The notes: generated by a model from the letters alone, not told the origin. A stretch of DNA of 47,130 bases from Rheinheimera sediminis (GCF_004005375.1 NZ_RZUF01000003.1:1-47130); one strand, 5' to 3'. Positions 28,001 through 35,057 are shown, numbered from the stretch's first letter. Translations and numbers: made by a program.

Positions 28001-28947
28001 ACTCGGCTTCGACTGACGATAAAACAGTGCTGTTGATCAATGTCTTGGCCAATGATTCGGATGAAGATGGCAATACACTGATCATCAGCAATGCCAGTGC
28101 AGTACAGGGGGCTGTGAGCATCGAGGCCGATCAACGCATACGCTACACACCAAAAGCCGGTTTTGATGGGGTAGACATCATCAGCTATACCATTACAGAC
28201 GGCGCTGGGGGGGAGGCAAGTGCTCAGGTTAGTGTCACTGTGCGTGCTTATAAAGATGTAGTCGTAGATAACAAATCAAGCGGAGGCAGTATGACCTGGT
28301 GGATGGTGATGATATTAGCAGGAGCTGTGATATTGCGTCGCCGTTCAGTGCTCGGGTTGGCTGCTGTGGCACTACTGTCGTTCAGCCCTTTTAGTCAGAG
28401 TGCCGATTGGTATCTGCAAGGCTCTGTCGGTCATAGTAAGGCCGACCAAAAACAAAGCCGTTTAGTCGAAGAGTTGCCCAGCGGCACTATCACTGGTTTT
28501 GATGATAGTTCCGCTTCTTATGGTCTTTATCTGGGGTATCAGTTGCACCCGGTTTTTGCCTTGGAGCTGGGGTATCAGGATTTAGGTGAGGCGAGTAGCC
28601 AAATCACAGCACAAAGCCTGACACCAGAGCAATATCATGAGCTGGTAAAAGAAGTCAGCCCTGTGTTGGCCGATGGTTTTACTCTGGGTGGCCGTTATAC
28701 CTTGTGGCAAAACGAGCAATGGGCTGTGGAAGTGCCACTAGGACTGATGTTCTGGAAGTTTGACATTGAAAGCCGGAGGGATGATTCAGTGATACGCTCA
28801 GACAGTGACGGTGTCGACCTGATGCTTGGGGTTCAGCTGAACTATCAACTGACAGACGAATGGAAACTGGGTTTAGGCTTTCAGCAATTAAGCCTGAAAC
28901 CAAACGACGTTAATAGCTGGTGGCTCAGTCTGAGAACTAGTTTCTAG
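19060..28947 (+). CDS. Giant Ig-like/cadherin repeat protein with C-terminal beta-barrel
   Basis: A 3295-residue exported protein. Domains in order: signal peptide (1-29, LWPALLLAQPAFA); Cys-bearing N-terminal region to ~190; four ~122-residue repeats (190-680); an Ig-like domain (690-805); three exact 102-codon Ig-like repeats (811-1116); further Ig-like/Big domains to ~1930; cadherin/dystroglycan-type domains (~1936-2210); tandem-95-like domains (~2210-2390); HYR-like and Calx-beta (~2395-2575); TSP3-like Ca loops DSDGDLIPDD (2682 on); more tandem-95 repeats (2884-3065). Then a GlyGly-CTERM-like SSGGS...RRR segment (3073-3095), a signal-peptide-like stretch ending SQSA (3115), and an OmpA-like beta-barrel (3116-3295). 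AAGGA lies eight bases before ATG. It is likely a surface adhesin. Confidence 0.85.
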   Translation: MSARPKNSILKTSLKALWPALLLAQPAFASVRSSSVSRAQSRTAAMALPGSGSLSNNEPENAATQSNPFASFGTSVGSEHILPTELAADTLAFLAEQGLLVPGAEQQATESGQNFISRKEFAAFPTGSGNKACDKPGRNASYIGIGWYNNGAACYIYDSNGFPVPGKTGNSLSACQNLYNACVVVSAPAPTITSATYDASTGALVVTGTNFTATGGAPNDVIANKLTFTGEGGATYTLTNTTNVEISTATSFTLTLSSTDRAALDLIVNKDGTSSTGATTYNLAGAAGFIAASAAATDTTGNSVTVSNVQEPTVTSATYNASTGALVITGTNLKSASGAANDIVANKFTFTGEGGSTYTLTDTANAEISSGTSASLTLSATDKAALNLFVNKNGTSSTSGTNYNLAAAEDWNSGAASSVVIADTAGNGVTVSNVAVPAITSATYDATTGVLVVTGTDFLSKAGASNDIDGIKFSYRGEGGSGSTFTFTDTASVELTSGTSFSLVLGSADKEAFNLISGKAGTSGVNGSLYQLNGLEDWAAGADATTTTSDSGNVVTVSNIAPPTITAATYNIGTGVMVVTGSGFVRQSGSTNDIVANKFVITGEGGSTYTLTNTTNVEVTSSTSFTLTFSATDQTNVASLVNKNGTSSSDGTTYNLAAAEDWAGGADAAVNVADLTGNGITASGAAASVASVTASTADGAYKAGDVVTVQVNFSANVTVTGTPQLTLETGATDRTINYSSGSGTSTLTFSYTVQAGDTSSDLDYISVNALSLNGGTIKDGSTVDAILTLPAPGAANSLGANKALVIDTTAPTATIVVADTSLNVSETSLVTITFSEAVTGFNNNDLTIENGTLTAVGSADGGITWTATLTPTVGITDSTNVITLNNTDVADATGNAGVGTTNSNNYAIDTVRPTATVVVSDNSLTAGETSLVTITFSEAVTGFNNNDLTIENGSLSAVSSSDGGVTWTATLTPTVSITDATNVITLDNTDINDVAGNTGTGTTNSNNYAIDTARPTASIVVADTSLKSGETSLVTFTFSEAVTGFTNADLTIANGTLTAVSSADGGITWTATFTPSAGVTASTNQITLDNTGVADAAGNTGTGTTNSNNYAIDNVAPNAPSTPDLAAGSDLGNSSTDDVTNDTTPTLTGTAESDSTVTLYDTDGTTVLGSATATGGDWSITSSVLSEGSHTLTAKAVDTAGNESVASAGLTITIDTTAPLVTGSVPDGAALINAASLTYTVSFNDTVYGLASADFSVTATGTAAGTVSSVSAVSGNSVDVTVSGITGTGTLRLDSNASGIADLAGNQAAAFTAGSTHAVDRDAPAITSVGFDQASVDSANQAAVSFTLAGAETASTASYTITSSSGGTPVTASGIAVNSAGQTISGVNVSGLNDGTLTLSLTLTDTAGNVSSPVTDTVVKDANVPAVTAVAIANGSFKAGDSINFTVTLNDSVTVSGMNSTLGINVGGANTTAAFVSATGNTMTYSYTVVAGENTSNSGVAILSDSISLNGDTIRDSGNNDAVLTFAATSNSAAQVDTTAPALTVVTDPAQAVFVNAANYQIKGTHSEIGLTINLYADTGNDGTADGGVLVSAVVDADGNWSLVQPLTADTAHNYVVIAEDAAGNVSAAVDVATITEDSIAPVAPVVTSPATALAVNTLSQLISGTHAEDGVTVELFADADNDGVADNSTVLASAEVGVVTTGNWSLTAPLTQNTANNFVVIAKDKAANGSAAVDVVTVTQDSVAPVVTVTTLTTADSTPALAGTVDDTTATLSLVVNGQTYTATNNGNGGWTLADNQIAALPHGVYDLVVTATDAQGNQGTDASTNELTIDLLPPSGYSAVIQQNRIDAANQNAMSFVFAGAEVGSTYTYVVSDGTNSVTNTGVVTAVNQQIGPINVTGLAEGTLQLSVILTDTVGNAGAAATATVVKLFNATPVISGSPATSVNEDSLYSFTPVATDTDAGTTLTFSISNKPTWASFDTATGALTGTPTNDHVGTTSAIVISVSDGTATASLAAFAITVVNVNDAPVVTSTAVTSATQGSPYSYSFTATDVDAGDTLTRSVVTAPAWLTFNAGTAVLSGIPANNDVGAHAVTLRVTDAAGLFADQSFTVTVANVNDAPSISGTPAITVAQGAAYSFVPAAADVDVGTSLTFSIANKPTWASFNTATGALTGTPGNADVGVTAGIVISVSDGELSAALPAFTLTVTNVNDAPVVTDSAATTLEDTPLSLTLTAQDPDQDPLTFEIMTQPEHGTATVQGSLVLYTPNPDFNGSDSIGFVAKDAELSSNVATISLTVTPVNDNPVLLDDSYSLQRTENNQYLLNVLANDTDVDGDTLTIDGASASVGTVSFNAEGLTLTAPDRYVGPVSLRYTVTDAKGGRASANVSLIIEGGAASSLPVITVPADIEVNATALFTRVPLGTATAVDSTGRRLRVSLINGSLFFQPGEHIVYWQATDAAGNTATQAQKVSVKPLISLSKDQQVTEGREVVVEVILNGPAPVYPVLVPYTVSGSADGNDHTLVSGVAEITSGFSTSIRFTVLEDGQNEGTEDIVISLDASVNRGSQRTSRIVVTEANIAPVVTLDVNQSNESRLTVSESEGIVRVTATVTDANPLDQVSGVWNLGRLVNATSDQTQLSFDPADQGPGLFEVSYTATDNGTPNLSSSTSVFIVIRPSLPVLGSQDSDGDLIPDDQEGFADSNGNGIPDYLDALDECNVMPTEFLGQTEFLAEGDPGVCLRLGTIAAETDAGGLQIAKDAVATDNVALNIGGIFDFIAYGLPEQGQSYSLVIPQRLPVPANAVYRKYSNVTGWVAFVSNERNSIASTQGERGFCPPPGGTEWTPGLTEGHWCVQVTVEDGGPNDADGIANSAIVDPGGVAVELNGNNLPVAVADQATTRADTAVVVNVLANDTDPDGDTLTVSQAVSSFGTVTILADQQLSYSPNPDFIGIDTVIYNITDGQGGTASSELVITVLGNTAPVAVNDSASTDDKTVLLINVLANDSDEDGNTLIISNASAVQGAVSIEADQRIRYTPKAGFDGVDIISYTITDGAGGEASAQVSVTVRAYKDVVVDNKSSGGSMTWWMVMILAGAVILRRRSVLGLAAVALLSFSPFSQSADWYLQGSVGHSKADQKQSRLVEELPSGTITGFDDSSASYGLYLGYQLHPVFALELGYQDLGEASSQITAQSLTPEQYHELVKEVSPVLADGFTLGGRYTLWQNEQWAVEVPLGLMFWKFDIESRRDDSVIRSDSDGVDLMLGVQLNYQLTDEWKLGLGFQQLSLKPNDVNSWWLSLRTSF
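28282..28293 (+). promoter_or_regulatory. Possible internal ribosome-binding site and start
   Basis: GGAGG (28282-28286) lies four bases before an in-frame ATG (28291-28293) inside the giant gene. From here the frame encodes a hydrophobic N-terminus, RRR, a signal-like stretch ending SQSA and the beta-barrel. The GGAGG also encodes the Gly-Gly of the GlyGly-CTERM-like motif, so the match could be a coincidence of coding. Confidence 0.35.
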
Positions 28948-28966
28948 CCCCGGACTTTTGTTTATT

Positions 28967-28999
28967 AAAGGCGGCACTGGCCGCCTTTGTTATGTTTTG
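28967..28999 (+). terminator. Intrinsic terminator after the giant gene
   Basis: AAAGGCGGC (28967-28975), loop ACTG, GCCGCCTTT (28980-28988) form a perfect 9-bp stem followed by a T-rich tract (TTGTTATGTTTT). It lies 20 bases after the stop at 28947 and would end the island transcript. Confidence 0.85.
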
Positions 29000-29070
29000 T
29001 CACAAAAAAGTCTGCCAGTCTCTCGCTAGCTTTGTTAAGCTGAAGCCGCAACGAATTGGAGTAAAAATCA

Positions 29071-29295
29071 ATGTCAGGACAAGGATCCGGCGGCAATGTA
29101 CTGGCCGCATTATGTAGTGTGTTTATCCCTGGTTTAGGCCAGCTTTTACAGGGGCGTTTAATAGCTGCCATACTGTTTTTTGTGATTACTGTTGTCGGCT
29201 ATGCGCTATGGTGGTTAATTATTCCTTTAATTATCGGCGGTATTGCCCATTTATTCGCCATACTGGATGCGGCACGTTTTCGATCTTACAACTGA
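29071..29295 (+). CDS. Small two-helix membrane protein
   Basis: A 74-residue protein with a Gly/Ser-rich start and two hydrophobic helices (about 10-25 with LCSVFIPGLGQLLQGR, and 30-60). The PGLGQLLQGR segment is like the loop motif of TM2-type or similar small membrane proteins of unknown role. GGAG lies eight bases before the ATG. It has its own promoter space after the terminator of the giant gene. It converges with the solute-binding gene, overlapping its 3' end by ten bases. Confidence 0.75.
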   Translation: MSGQGSGGNVLAALCSVFIPGLGQLLQGRLIAAILFFVITVVGYALWWLIIPLIIGGIAHLFAILDAARFRSYN

Positions 29296-29951
29296 GCTGG
29301 CTGAACTAATTGACGCAATGCAGCTTCCAGTTGAGGAACTAAAGCTGCGTGGCGTTGATGAACATAGTGATAGATCTGCGTTTTAGCTAAATCGGGAGTT
29401 ATGGTGTAGATCCCTTGCGTTGCTTGCTGCTTTAACAACTTTTCTGTTTCATCACCCAAGGCTACAACTACATCAGTGCGGTCAGAGAGCAGCCTTTGAA
29501 TGGCCTGAGAAACAGAGTTGACCTCGGTATAGACTAATCCCTGCATATTTATTTTTGCAAGATAAATGCCTCGCAATACGTCAACACGAAATGCCGACAA
29601 ATCTTGCCAGTGATTAATTTGGAGTTGAGGATCACGGCTAAAGGCGGTAATGCGCACATAGCCAATGGGCACATCTATCCTCAGCATATTTGGCAAAATC
29701 TCGGCAGCTTCAGCAGTGCGGCTTAACTCAGCATCCAGTATGTGGCCTTTGTTACTCTCGTGAGCGCTACGCTCCAACGGCATGACAATCAATACCATAT
29801 TGTAGCCACACTGCTGATAGACCTGTTGCATTAAGACAATGCTGGGGTGATCCGCAGGTAAATTATTGGAAGCACCTACAGTAATGTCTCGTTCAGCAGC
29901 GAGTGCAGGGCAAAACCCGATACAAAACAAACAGAAAACCAAAAAACGCAT
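29286..29951 (-). CDS. Periplasmic solute-binding (SBP_bac_3-like) protein
   Basis: A 221-residue exported protein. ATG 29951 is preferred to an upstream in-frame start at 30041 because it directly precedes a signal peptide (MRFLVFCLFCIGFCPALA). The mature part (ERDITVGASNN...; GYVRITAFSRDP; SDRTDVVVALGDE) fits extracellular solute-binding family 3, as used by ABC amino-acid importers or in sensor proteins. No permease gene is adjacent, so a free-standing or sensory role is possible. It is a little short for the family (usually 230-260). Confidence 0.75.
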   Translation of the reverse strand: MRFLVFCLFCIGFCPALAAERDITVGASNNLPADHPSIVLMQQVYQQCGYNMVLIVMPLERSAHESNKGHILDAELSRTAEAAEILPNMLRIDVPIGYVRITAFSRDPQLQINHWQDLSAFRVDVLRGIYLAKINMQGLVYTEVNSVSQAIQRLLSDRTDVVVALGDETEKLLKQQATQGIYTITPDLAKTQIYHYVHQRHAALVPQLEAALRQLVQPAQL

Positions 29952-30022
29952 AGTGAAGCTGTATCCATCAAGCCGAGTTGAATCGACTATAGCAAAAACA
30001 GGCAAAGAACAGTCTTTTGTTA

Positions 30023-30074
30023 CAAAAAACGGGATCAGCACACATTGTTAATGATTAACCATGTGTGCTGACCC
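30023..30074 (-). terminator. Intrinsic terminator of gorA
   Basis: TCAGCACACAT (30035-30045) and ATGTGTGCTGA (30061-30071) are exact complements, with an inner GTTAAT-G-ATTAAC stem and an outer GGG/CCC extension. On the minus strand the stem is followed by TTTTTT (30024-30029), right after the gorA stop. It thus serves transcripts on the minus strand. Confidence 0.8.
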
Positions 30075-30081
30075 ATTTGTT

Positions 30082-31431
30082 TTATCTTAAGGTAACGAAT
30101 TCTTCAGATGAGGTTGGATGTATAGCCACACAGTTATCAAAATCAGCCTTAGTTGCGCCCATTTTGATGGCGACGCCAAAACCTTGCAGCATTTCATCAG
30201 CGCCAAAACCTATCACATGCAAACCTACCACTTGTTCAGTAGGGCCTGCACACACCAGTTTCATTCTGGTTAATTGACGATGCTGGGTTAAAGCCGTGTA
30301 CATAGCAGCAAATTCGCTGCGGTAGACTTTAATTTGTTCATCACCAAACTGCTGACGCGCTTCGTCTTCAGTTAAACCTATAGTGCCGATAGGAGGGTGC
30401 GAAAACACTACGGTGGGCACTGTGTTGTAATCCAGTTTACTGTCTGGTTTGTTATTAAATAATCGCTCGGATAAACGTCGTCCGGCTGCCACTGCTACTG
30501 GCGTTAAAGCCAGACGGCCTGTGTTATCGCCCACAGCATAAATGCCAGGTACATTGGTATTCTGATACTCATCTGTTGGGATAAACCCCTGCTCATCCAG
30601 CTTGACACCAGCTTTTTCCAGTTGCAGTTGGTTAGTGGCAGGCTCGCGGCCTATAGCCCAAATCAGGCAATCCACAGTCAAGGTGTTACCTGTAGACAAT
30701 TGCACAGTGAGAGAGTTGTCAGCATTTTTACTGATGGAACTGACTTCAGTATGGGGATGAAGTTGTGGGCCATCTTTGGCCATCAGTTCGACCAAAGTGT
30801 CGGATAACATAGGGTCGAAGCTGCGTAGTGGTTTGTCTTTACGTACCAATAAATGGGTGTCGCTACCAAGGGCTTGCATTACGCCAGCAATTTCTACCGC
30901 TATATAGCCAGCACCTACTACTGCTACTCGTTTAGGCTGGCTTTGCAAGGCAAAAAAGCCATCACTGTCTATGCCCAATTCTGCGCCTGGTAAATCAGGA
31001 CGCACAGGACGACCGCCAGTGGCTATCGTAATATGGTCAGCGCTATAGAGTTTGCCCTCTACTTCGACTGTGTTTTTATCAACAAAACGGGCAAAGCCAC
31101 GGATCACTGTAACGCCATTTTTTGCCAGCACTCTGTCATAAGAACTATGGATACGAGAGATATAAGCTTCACGGCTTTCGACCAGTTTGCTCCAGTTTAA
31201 AGCTGGCATTTCAACATCTAAACCATAATCCGGCGCGTACTTAAAAGCATCAGCAATTTGGCCGGCAAACCACATGGCTTTTTTCGGCACACAGCCGACA
31301 TTGACGCAGGTGCCGCCTAAAAATTTAGCTTCAATAATGGCGCATTTCTGGCCATGACTGGCCGCTCTGTTGGCGCTGGCAATACCGCCGCTGCCGCCGC
31401 CTATGGCGATATAGTCAAAATGTTCAGTCAT
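30082..31431 (-). CDS. gorA: Glutathione-disulfide reductase
   Basis: An FAD-dependent, NADPH-using enzyme that reduces GSSG to 2 GSH in the cytosol. At 449 residues the length is normal. The FAD-binding Rossmann motif is [10 protein letters not shown] (11-20). The redox-active disulfide is in [13 protein letters not shown] (Cys42, Cys47). The NADPH motif [12 protein letters not shown] lies near 175, and the second FAD contact [11 protein letters not shown] near 290. The C-terminal HPTSSEE supplies the catalytic His-Glu pair from the partner subunit. It is a single gene with its own terminator. Confidence 0.95.
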   Translation of the reverse strand: MTEHFDYIAIGGGSGGIASANRAASHGQKCAIIEAKFLGGTCVNVGCVPKKAMWFAGQIADAFKYAPDYGLDVEMPALNWSKLVESREAYISRIHSSYDRVLAKNGVTVIRGFARFVDKNTVEVEGKLYSADHITIATGGRPVRPDLPGAELGIDSDGFFALQSQPKRVAVVGAGYIAVEIAGVMQALGSDTHLLVRKDKPLRSFDPMLSDTLVELMAKDGPQLHPHTEVSSISKNADNSLTVQLSTGNTLTVDCLIWAIGREPATNQLQLEKAGVKLDEQGFIPTDEYQNTNVPGIYAVGDNTGRLALTPVAVAAGRRLSERLFNNKPDSKLDYNTVPTVVFSHPPIGTIGLTEDEARQQFGDEQIKVYRSEFAAMYTALTQHRQLTRMKLVCAGPTEQVVGLHVIGFGADEMLQGFGVAIKMGATKADFDNCVAIHPTSSEEFVTLR

Positions 31432-31513
31432 GTTGTTTAGCCTTGCTTTTGTTTGGTTGAATTTTAATATGAGGCTATTGTGGGCTAACTCAAGTGCATT
31501 TGCGACGAAGCGA

Positions 31514-32707
31514 TCAGTTTGCTGGAGCTGTTTCGTCTACAGGCCAGCGTAAGCTAACGTTCGTGCCTTGGTCTGGGTTGCTTTGAATACATACTTCACC
31601 CTGATGCCACTGCGCTACCTTACTAACAATATACAAACCCAAGCCAAAGCCAGAACTGTTGTCACCTCTACGAAATAAACGCATCAGTACATCGGGATGT
31701 TCATCCAGCCCGGGGCCATCATCAAATACAGTTAATCTGTAATAGTTGCCTTCTTGTTCAAACCTGACTTGAATAGTACTTTTGGCATAGCGTACTGCAT
31801 TTGCGAGCAAATTTTGCCCCGCGAGCAGTAAAGCCGGATAGTGAAACTGTGCTTTGGTAACAGAGCTTTGAAAGCTCAGGTCAAAAGCGTGCTGGTAAAC
31901 ATCAAAACGGGACGCCAGCTCGGCCATCAACTCCGGTACGTACTGATGGGGTTGCTGGTGCTGATGACGGAAGTAGTCGAGTTTTGAAAAATCCAGATAA
32001 TTGCTGACCAAAGCATCAATTTCTTCAATATCATTCAGCAAACGCCGCTGATACCTGTTATCCAACTGCGATGCTGCTAGGCTAAGGGTGAACTTCATTC
32101 GAGCTAATGGTGTGCGTGTTTCGTGAGCTATGGTACGTGACATGTCTTGATTAACAGCTATCAATTGGCTGATTTGGCTGGCCATTTGTTCCATGCTTTG
32201 TGCTAATGGATACAAACTGGAGTCTGGTCTGATTTGACTGCGTAAAGCTCTTGGCGTGGCGGTAAATTGCTCTGTCAATACCGTCAGAGTCCGGATATCT
32301 CTGAATACTGGCCATAACAAGGCTAAAAACAGTAACGCCAAAGCGCCATAGAGTAAGAATGGCAGGCTATCATCAGCAAAAGAAGGTGTAGGCAGCGGAC
32401 CTAACTGGTCGAGCATGTTAGGTTGGAGGCTTTGACGATAATAAAAACTGTAGCCGTTTGGCAAATCTACTGCAACGATCTGTTGTTGGCGCACTAATTC
32501 ACTTAATTCGGGAGGGAAATAAAGGCTCGATGCCGATACTTGCTTAAAAATTGGGCTTTTTTGTTGCAGTTCGAATAAAGGTTCTGCATCAAGCTGATAG
32601 TTCCATAGCTCCTGCTGTGTTAACTGATAAATACTACCGAGCGCCCACAGCAAAGCTGCACACGACAGTAGCAACAACAGATAAAAACGTAAGAACTGCT
32701 TGTTCAT
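31514..32707 (-). CDS. Sensor histidine kinase (RstB-like)
   Basis: A 397-residue inner-membrane kinase. It has two transmembrane helices (about 7-29 and 117-135) that bracket a ~90-residue periplasmic sensor. A HAMP-like linker (about 136-188) follows. The HisKA motif is [13 protein letters not shown] with His195, and the ATP-binding domain has [16 protein letters not shown] and GFGLGLYIV. The start ATGA overlaps the response-regulator stop by four bases. It is last of a four-gene operon with the MipA/OmpV-like gene and DUF3019. The signal is unknown. Confidence 0.92.
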   Translation of the reverse strand: MNKQFLRFYLLLLLSCAALLWALGSIYQLTQQELWNYQLDAEPLFELQQKSPIFKQVSASSLYFPPELSELVRQQQIVAVDLPNGYSFYYRQSLQPNMLDQLGPLPTPSFADDSLPFLLYGALALLFLALLWPVFRDIRTLTVLTEQFTATPRALRSQIRPDSSLYPLAQSMEQMASQISQLIAVNQDMSRTIAHETRTPLARMKFTLSLAASQLDNRYQRRLLNDIEEIDALVSNYLDFSKLDYFRHQHQQPHQYVPELMAELASRFDVYQHAFDLSFQSSVTKAQFHYPALLLAGQNLLANAVRYAKSTIQVRFEQEGNYYRLTVFDDGPGLDEHPDVLMRLFRRGDNSSGFGLGLYIVSKVAQWHQGEVCIQSNPDQGTNVSLRWPVDETAPAN

Positions 32708-33405
32708 GGCTGCAGTCCTTTGGGCAAATAGTTAAATAAATAGCCTTGTCCACGTACTGTGACTATCGATAAGCCTTGAACTGCTAGGTGTTCAAGATGT
32801 TTGCGCAATCTGCTGATCCGCACATCAATAGCCCGATCCAAACCATCGTACTCACGCCCTACCAAATGTTGAAACAGTAGTTCGCGGCTGATAATTTGGC
32901 CTGGACGTGCGATAAAGAAACATAAAATATCAAATTCAAGACTAGTGAGCTGCAAAGGTTTTCCGGCGAGCAAAGCACGGTTTAAGCTGAAGTCTATCAC
33001 CAGGTCATGAAGAGCTAGTTGACGATAAGGTTGAAGTTGGCGTTGGCTAGCGCGCAGACAGCTACGGATTTTTGCCAGCAGTAAACTTGGATCTATAGGC
33101 TTACACAGATAATCTGCTGCGCCTGCTTCCAGACCACAAATTTGGTCCTCAGCACTACTCAGAGCTGTAAGAAACAAAACGGGGCAGGATCTGCGTTGTT
33201 GTAGTTTTACTAATAAATTCAGGCCATTGCCATCGGGTAACATAATGTCACACAAGACTAAATCATAATCGCCTTGTGCAGTTAACGCGCTACTGGCATC
33301 AGCTACATGAGTGATTTGGATCTGCTGAGCGCGCAGATATTCACAAATACCCAAGGCAAGGCCGCGGTCATCTTCAATTAATAAAATCCGGCTGTGCTGG
33401 TGCAT
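32704..33405 (-). CDS. OmpR-family response regulator
   Basis: A 233-residue regulator. The receiver has the acidic pair EDD (11-13), phospho-acceptor Asp53 (VLCDIMLPDG), the Thr switch (LFLTAL) and Lys in CKPID near 103. The winged-helix DNA-binding domain (about 135-230) has LTSLEFDILCFF, RAIDVRISRLRKHL and VRGQGYLF. The preferred start is ATG 33405, which overlaps the DUF3019 stop as TGATG; GTG 33420 would add five residues. It likely controls its own operon and perhaps genes with the TGATACA repeats upstream of mipA and the protease. Confidence 0.92.
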   Translation of the reverse strand: MHQHSRILLIEDDRGLALGICEYLRAQQIQITHVADASSALTAQGDYDLVLCDIMLPDGNGLNLLVKLQQRRSCPVLFLTALSSAEDQICGLEAGAADYLCKPIDPSLLLAKIRSCLRASQRQLQPYRQLALHDLVIDFSLNRALLAGKPLQLTSLEFDILCFFIARPGQIISRELLFQHLVGREYDGLDRAIDVRISRLRKHLEHLAVQGLSIVTVRGQGYLFNYLPKGLQP

Positions 33406-33800
33406 CAGAGCATATTCCACAGATAACCACGTTTGTGCCTTTTATAGGCACCCTGAAATTGCACCAGTTGCAATGTAGCGGAGGCAATAGCTTTACCTTG
33501 AGGTGTTTTCAGGCGCAATAGTACACTGTTGTGAGAGTTTATTGACAACTCAAAAGCAGTTGTTTGTCCTGGGATATGCAATTGGCAGCTATGTAACAAA
33601 GTATCCTGATGCAGACAGATTTGCTGTTGCAAGTGACTATTCACCAGTAGTCGCGCTTTGATCTGGCAGCGAGGATTCTGCTCTGTGACGACGCAGGTTT
33701 GCGGTATTAATTTCAGCTGTAGTTCGGCTGAGGTTGCTTCTGCAGCACCCACCAGAGCTAAACTAAACAGATGAATTGCCAAACTAAGCCTTCCACTCAT
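33405..33800 (-). CDS. DUF3019-family exported protein
   Basis: A 131-residue protein with an N-terminal signal peptide (LAIHLFSLALVGAAEA). It has four Cys (QTCVVTEQNPRCQIK, ICLHQ, SCQLH) and an all-beta sequence, ending VQFQGAYKRHKRGYLW, which fits DUF3019. DUF3019 proteins commonly sit with MipA/OmpV proteins and a two-component pair, as here. ATG 33800 overlaps the true mipA stop as TGATG, and its own stop overlaps the response-regulator ATG in the same way. The role is probably periplasmic; the function is unknown. Confidence 0.8.
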   Translation of the reverse strand: MSGRLSLAIHLFSLALVGAAEATSAELQLKLIPQTCVVTEQNPRCQIKARLLVNSHLQQQICLHQDTLLHSCQLHIPGQTTAFELSINSHNSVLLRLKTPQGKAIASATLQLVQFQGAYKRHKRGYLWNML

Positions 33801-34627
33801 CAGAAGCTGTATCTCACTCCGACAAATCGACTGTAGTAATAGTCAGTTCGTACTAGCGGACTACGTAACAGCGTCTCGTCCAGCTGATTCTTTTGCCAGA
33901 AGGCTTGAATGGCAAAGTCTGGTGTCAGTTGATAACTGAGGTTAAGGCCAAAAAAATATTGTCTGGATGAGGGTAGGCTGAACCAACTGGGTGTATTGTT
34001 GAGTTAATAGGGCCTAACGTTATAGTAGTAGTTATTCAGTCGCTGGTTTTTATAAATAGCGCCAACTTGCCACTGCAATGTCCATTGCTGATGGCTGTAA
34101 TTTTTTCGCAGCGTCAGGTGAATTTCGCGGCCATGATGCACGCCGCTGATATCTTGTAATAATGTCAGCCTGCTATCTACAAGATCGTGCAGCCAGTTAA
34201 AGCTTAGACCTCCCATATAAGATAAGGCACGTTCAATATCCTGAAAGCTTTCCTCATGGGGCGGTTTACCGTTTGAGGGGTGTTGACCCAGAGCATCCCA
34301 CCAGCCAAATTGGTTTATGCCGTCTAATTCAAAAAACAAGCCATCGTCATTCAGTGAGCCGACGATATCGATATACCCGTGTACGTTTTCCATCAAGCTA
34401 TAACCGACAAAACTATTTTCTACATAAAAATGCTCACCGTAGTAGCTAATAGCTGGTAGGACAGCCCCATGTAAATCGTCTCTATTGGATAAAGGTGTAG
34501 TTACCTTTCCCGAGCCGACAGACAAAGCAAATCGCCACTGGCCCACTTCGGTCAGAGAGGAATCTGCTATAGCCTGATGGCTATACAGAAGCGTAGTCAG
34601 CACAATCGCCAGAAACAGTTTCATCAA
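33800..34627 (-). pseudogene. MipA/OmpV-family outer-membrane gene with in-frame stop
   Basis: The gene encodes a secreted (signal peptide about 1-21) beta-barrel protein of the MipA/OmpV family, 207 residues up to a TAA at 34004-34006. The same frame continues from 34003 to a TGA at 33800-33802 with 67 further codons (LNNTPSWFSLPSSRQYFF... ending YYYSRFVGVRYSF), a proper outer-membrane C-terminus ending in Phe. The full frame is 828 bases with no frameshift. TAA could come from CAA (Gln) by one C-to-T change. It may be a nonsense mutation, a sequencing error or read-through. It is the first gene of the mipA-DUF3019-RR-HK operon. Confidence 0.85.
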
Positions 34628-34699
34628 GATCCAAAAAAATAAAACAAGCGGGCTCTACTCTAGCAATTCTTCAAAATGAAATCTTTAGTTTTACTGTAT

Positions 34700-34817
34700 T
34701 GATACAAACTGATACATGAAATGCTTCACGCATTTTACAGCTTGAATGATTCGATAAGTTCAGCGACAGAAAATAACAAGCCGCGTCAATAATCAATAAG
34801 TTAGAGAGTCCAGAGTG
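34700..34817 (+). repeat. Leader duplication, copy A, with TGATACA direct repeat
   Basis: TGATACAAACTGATACATGAAA (34700-34721), AGCGAC.GAAAATAAC, CGTCAATAATCA and GAGA.TCCA are shared with 35058-35172 in the same order. TGATACA occurs twice 10 bases apart, as for an OmpR-type site. The copy lies between the divergent mipA gene (73 bases from its start) and a small plus-strand ORF. Confidence 0.75.
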
Positions 34818-35042
34818 GCAGTACTGCCATTGCCCAATCATCCGCTGTCGCTCATTACGGAGGCGTTGTCGGCACAACAGTGGCAGCCTATTGATGACAT
34901 CTATCAGTACACCGCTAAGCATGCAGAGTATATGGGGATACCGCAACCCTGGATGCTGCTGTACTCCAAGGCCGCCGCTGAGCGGGCGAAAAAGATCATC
35001 ACCAAACACTACAGCTCTGATGTTAATAGGTTTTTTCCATAA
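34815..35042 (+). CDS. Small hypothetical protein
   Basis: A 75-residue ORF with GTG start (GAGAG six bases upstream) that follows leader copy A exactly as the large protease follows copy B. The product (IYQYTAKHAEYMGIPQPWMLLYSKAAAERAKKI) has no signal peptide and no recognised domain. It may be a genuine small gene or a remnant of a duplicated one. Another ORF lies on the opposite strand over the same stretch, which weakens the call. Confidence 0.4.
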   Translation: MAVLPLPNHPLSLITEALSAQQWQPIDDIYQYTAKHAEYMGIPQPWMLLYSKAAAERAKKIITKHYSSDVNRFFP

Positions 35043-35057
35043 ACTCGCTTAGTTAGC

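Noticed and set aside
19060-28947. CRISPR-like or other array from tandem repeats
   Set aside because: The repeats are long (306 bp and ~370 bp), in frame and protein-coding, with no spacers.
33800-34010. Frameshift as the reason for the shortened mipA
   Set aside because: The codons after the TAA continue in exactly the same frame to a proper barrel end, so it is a nonsense codon rather than a frameshift.
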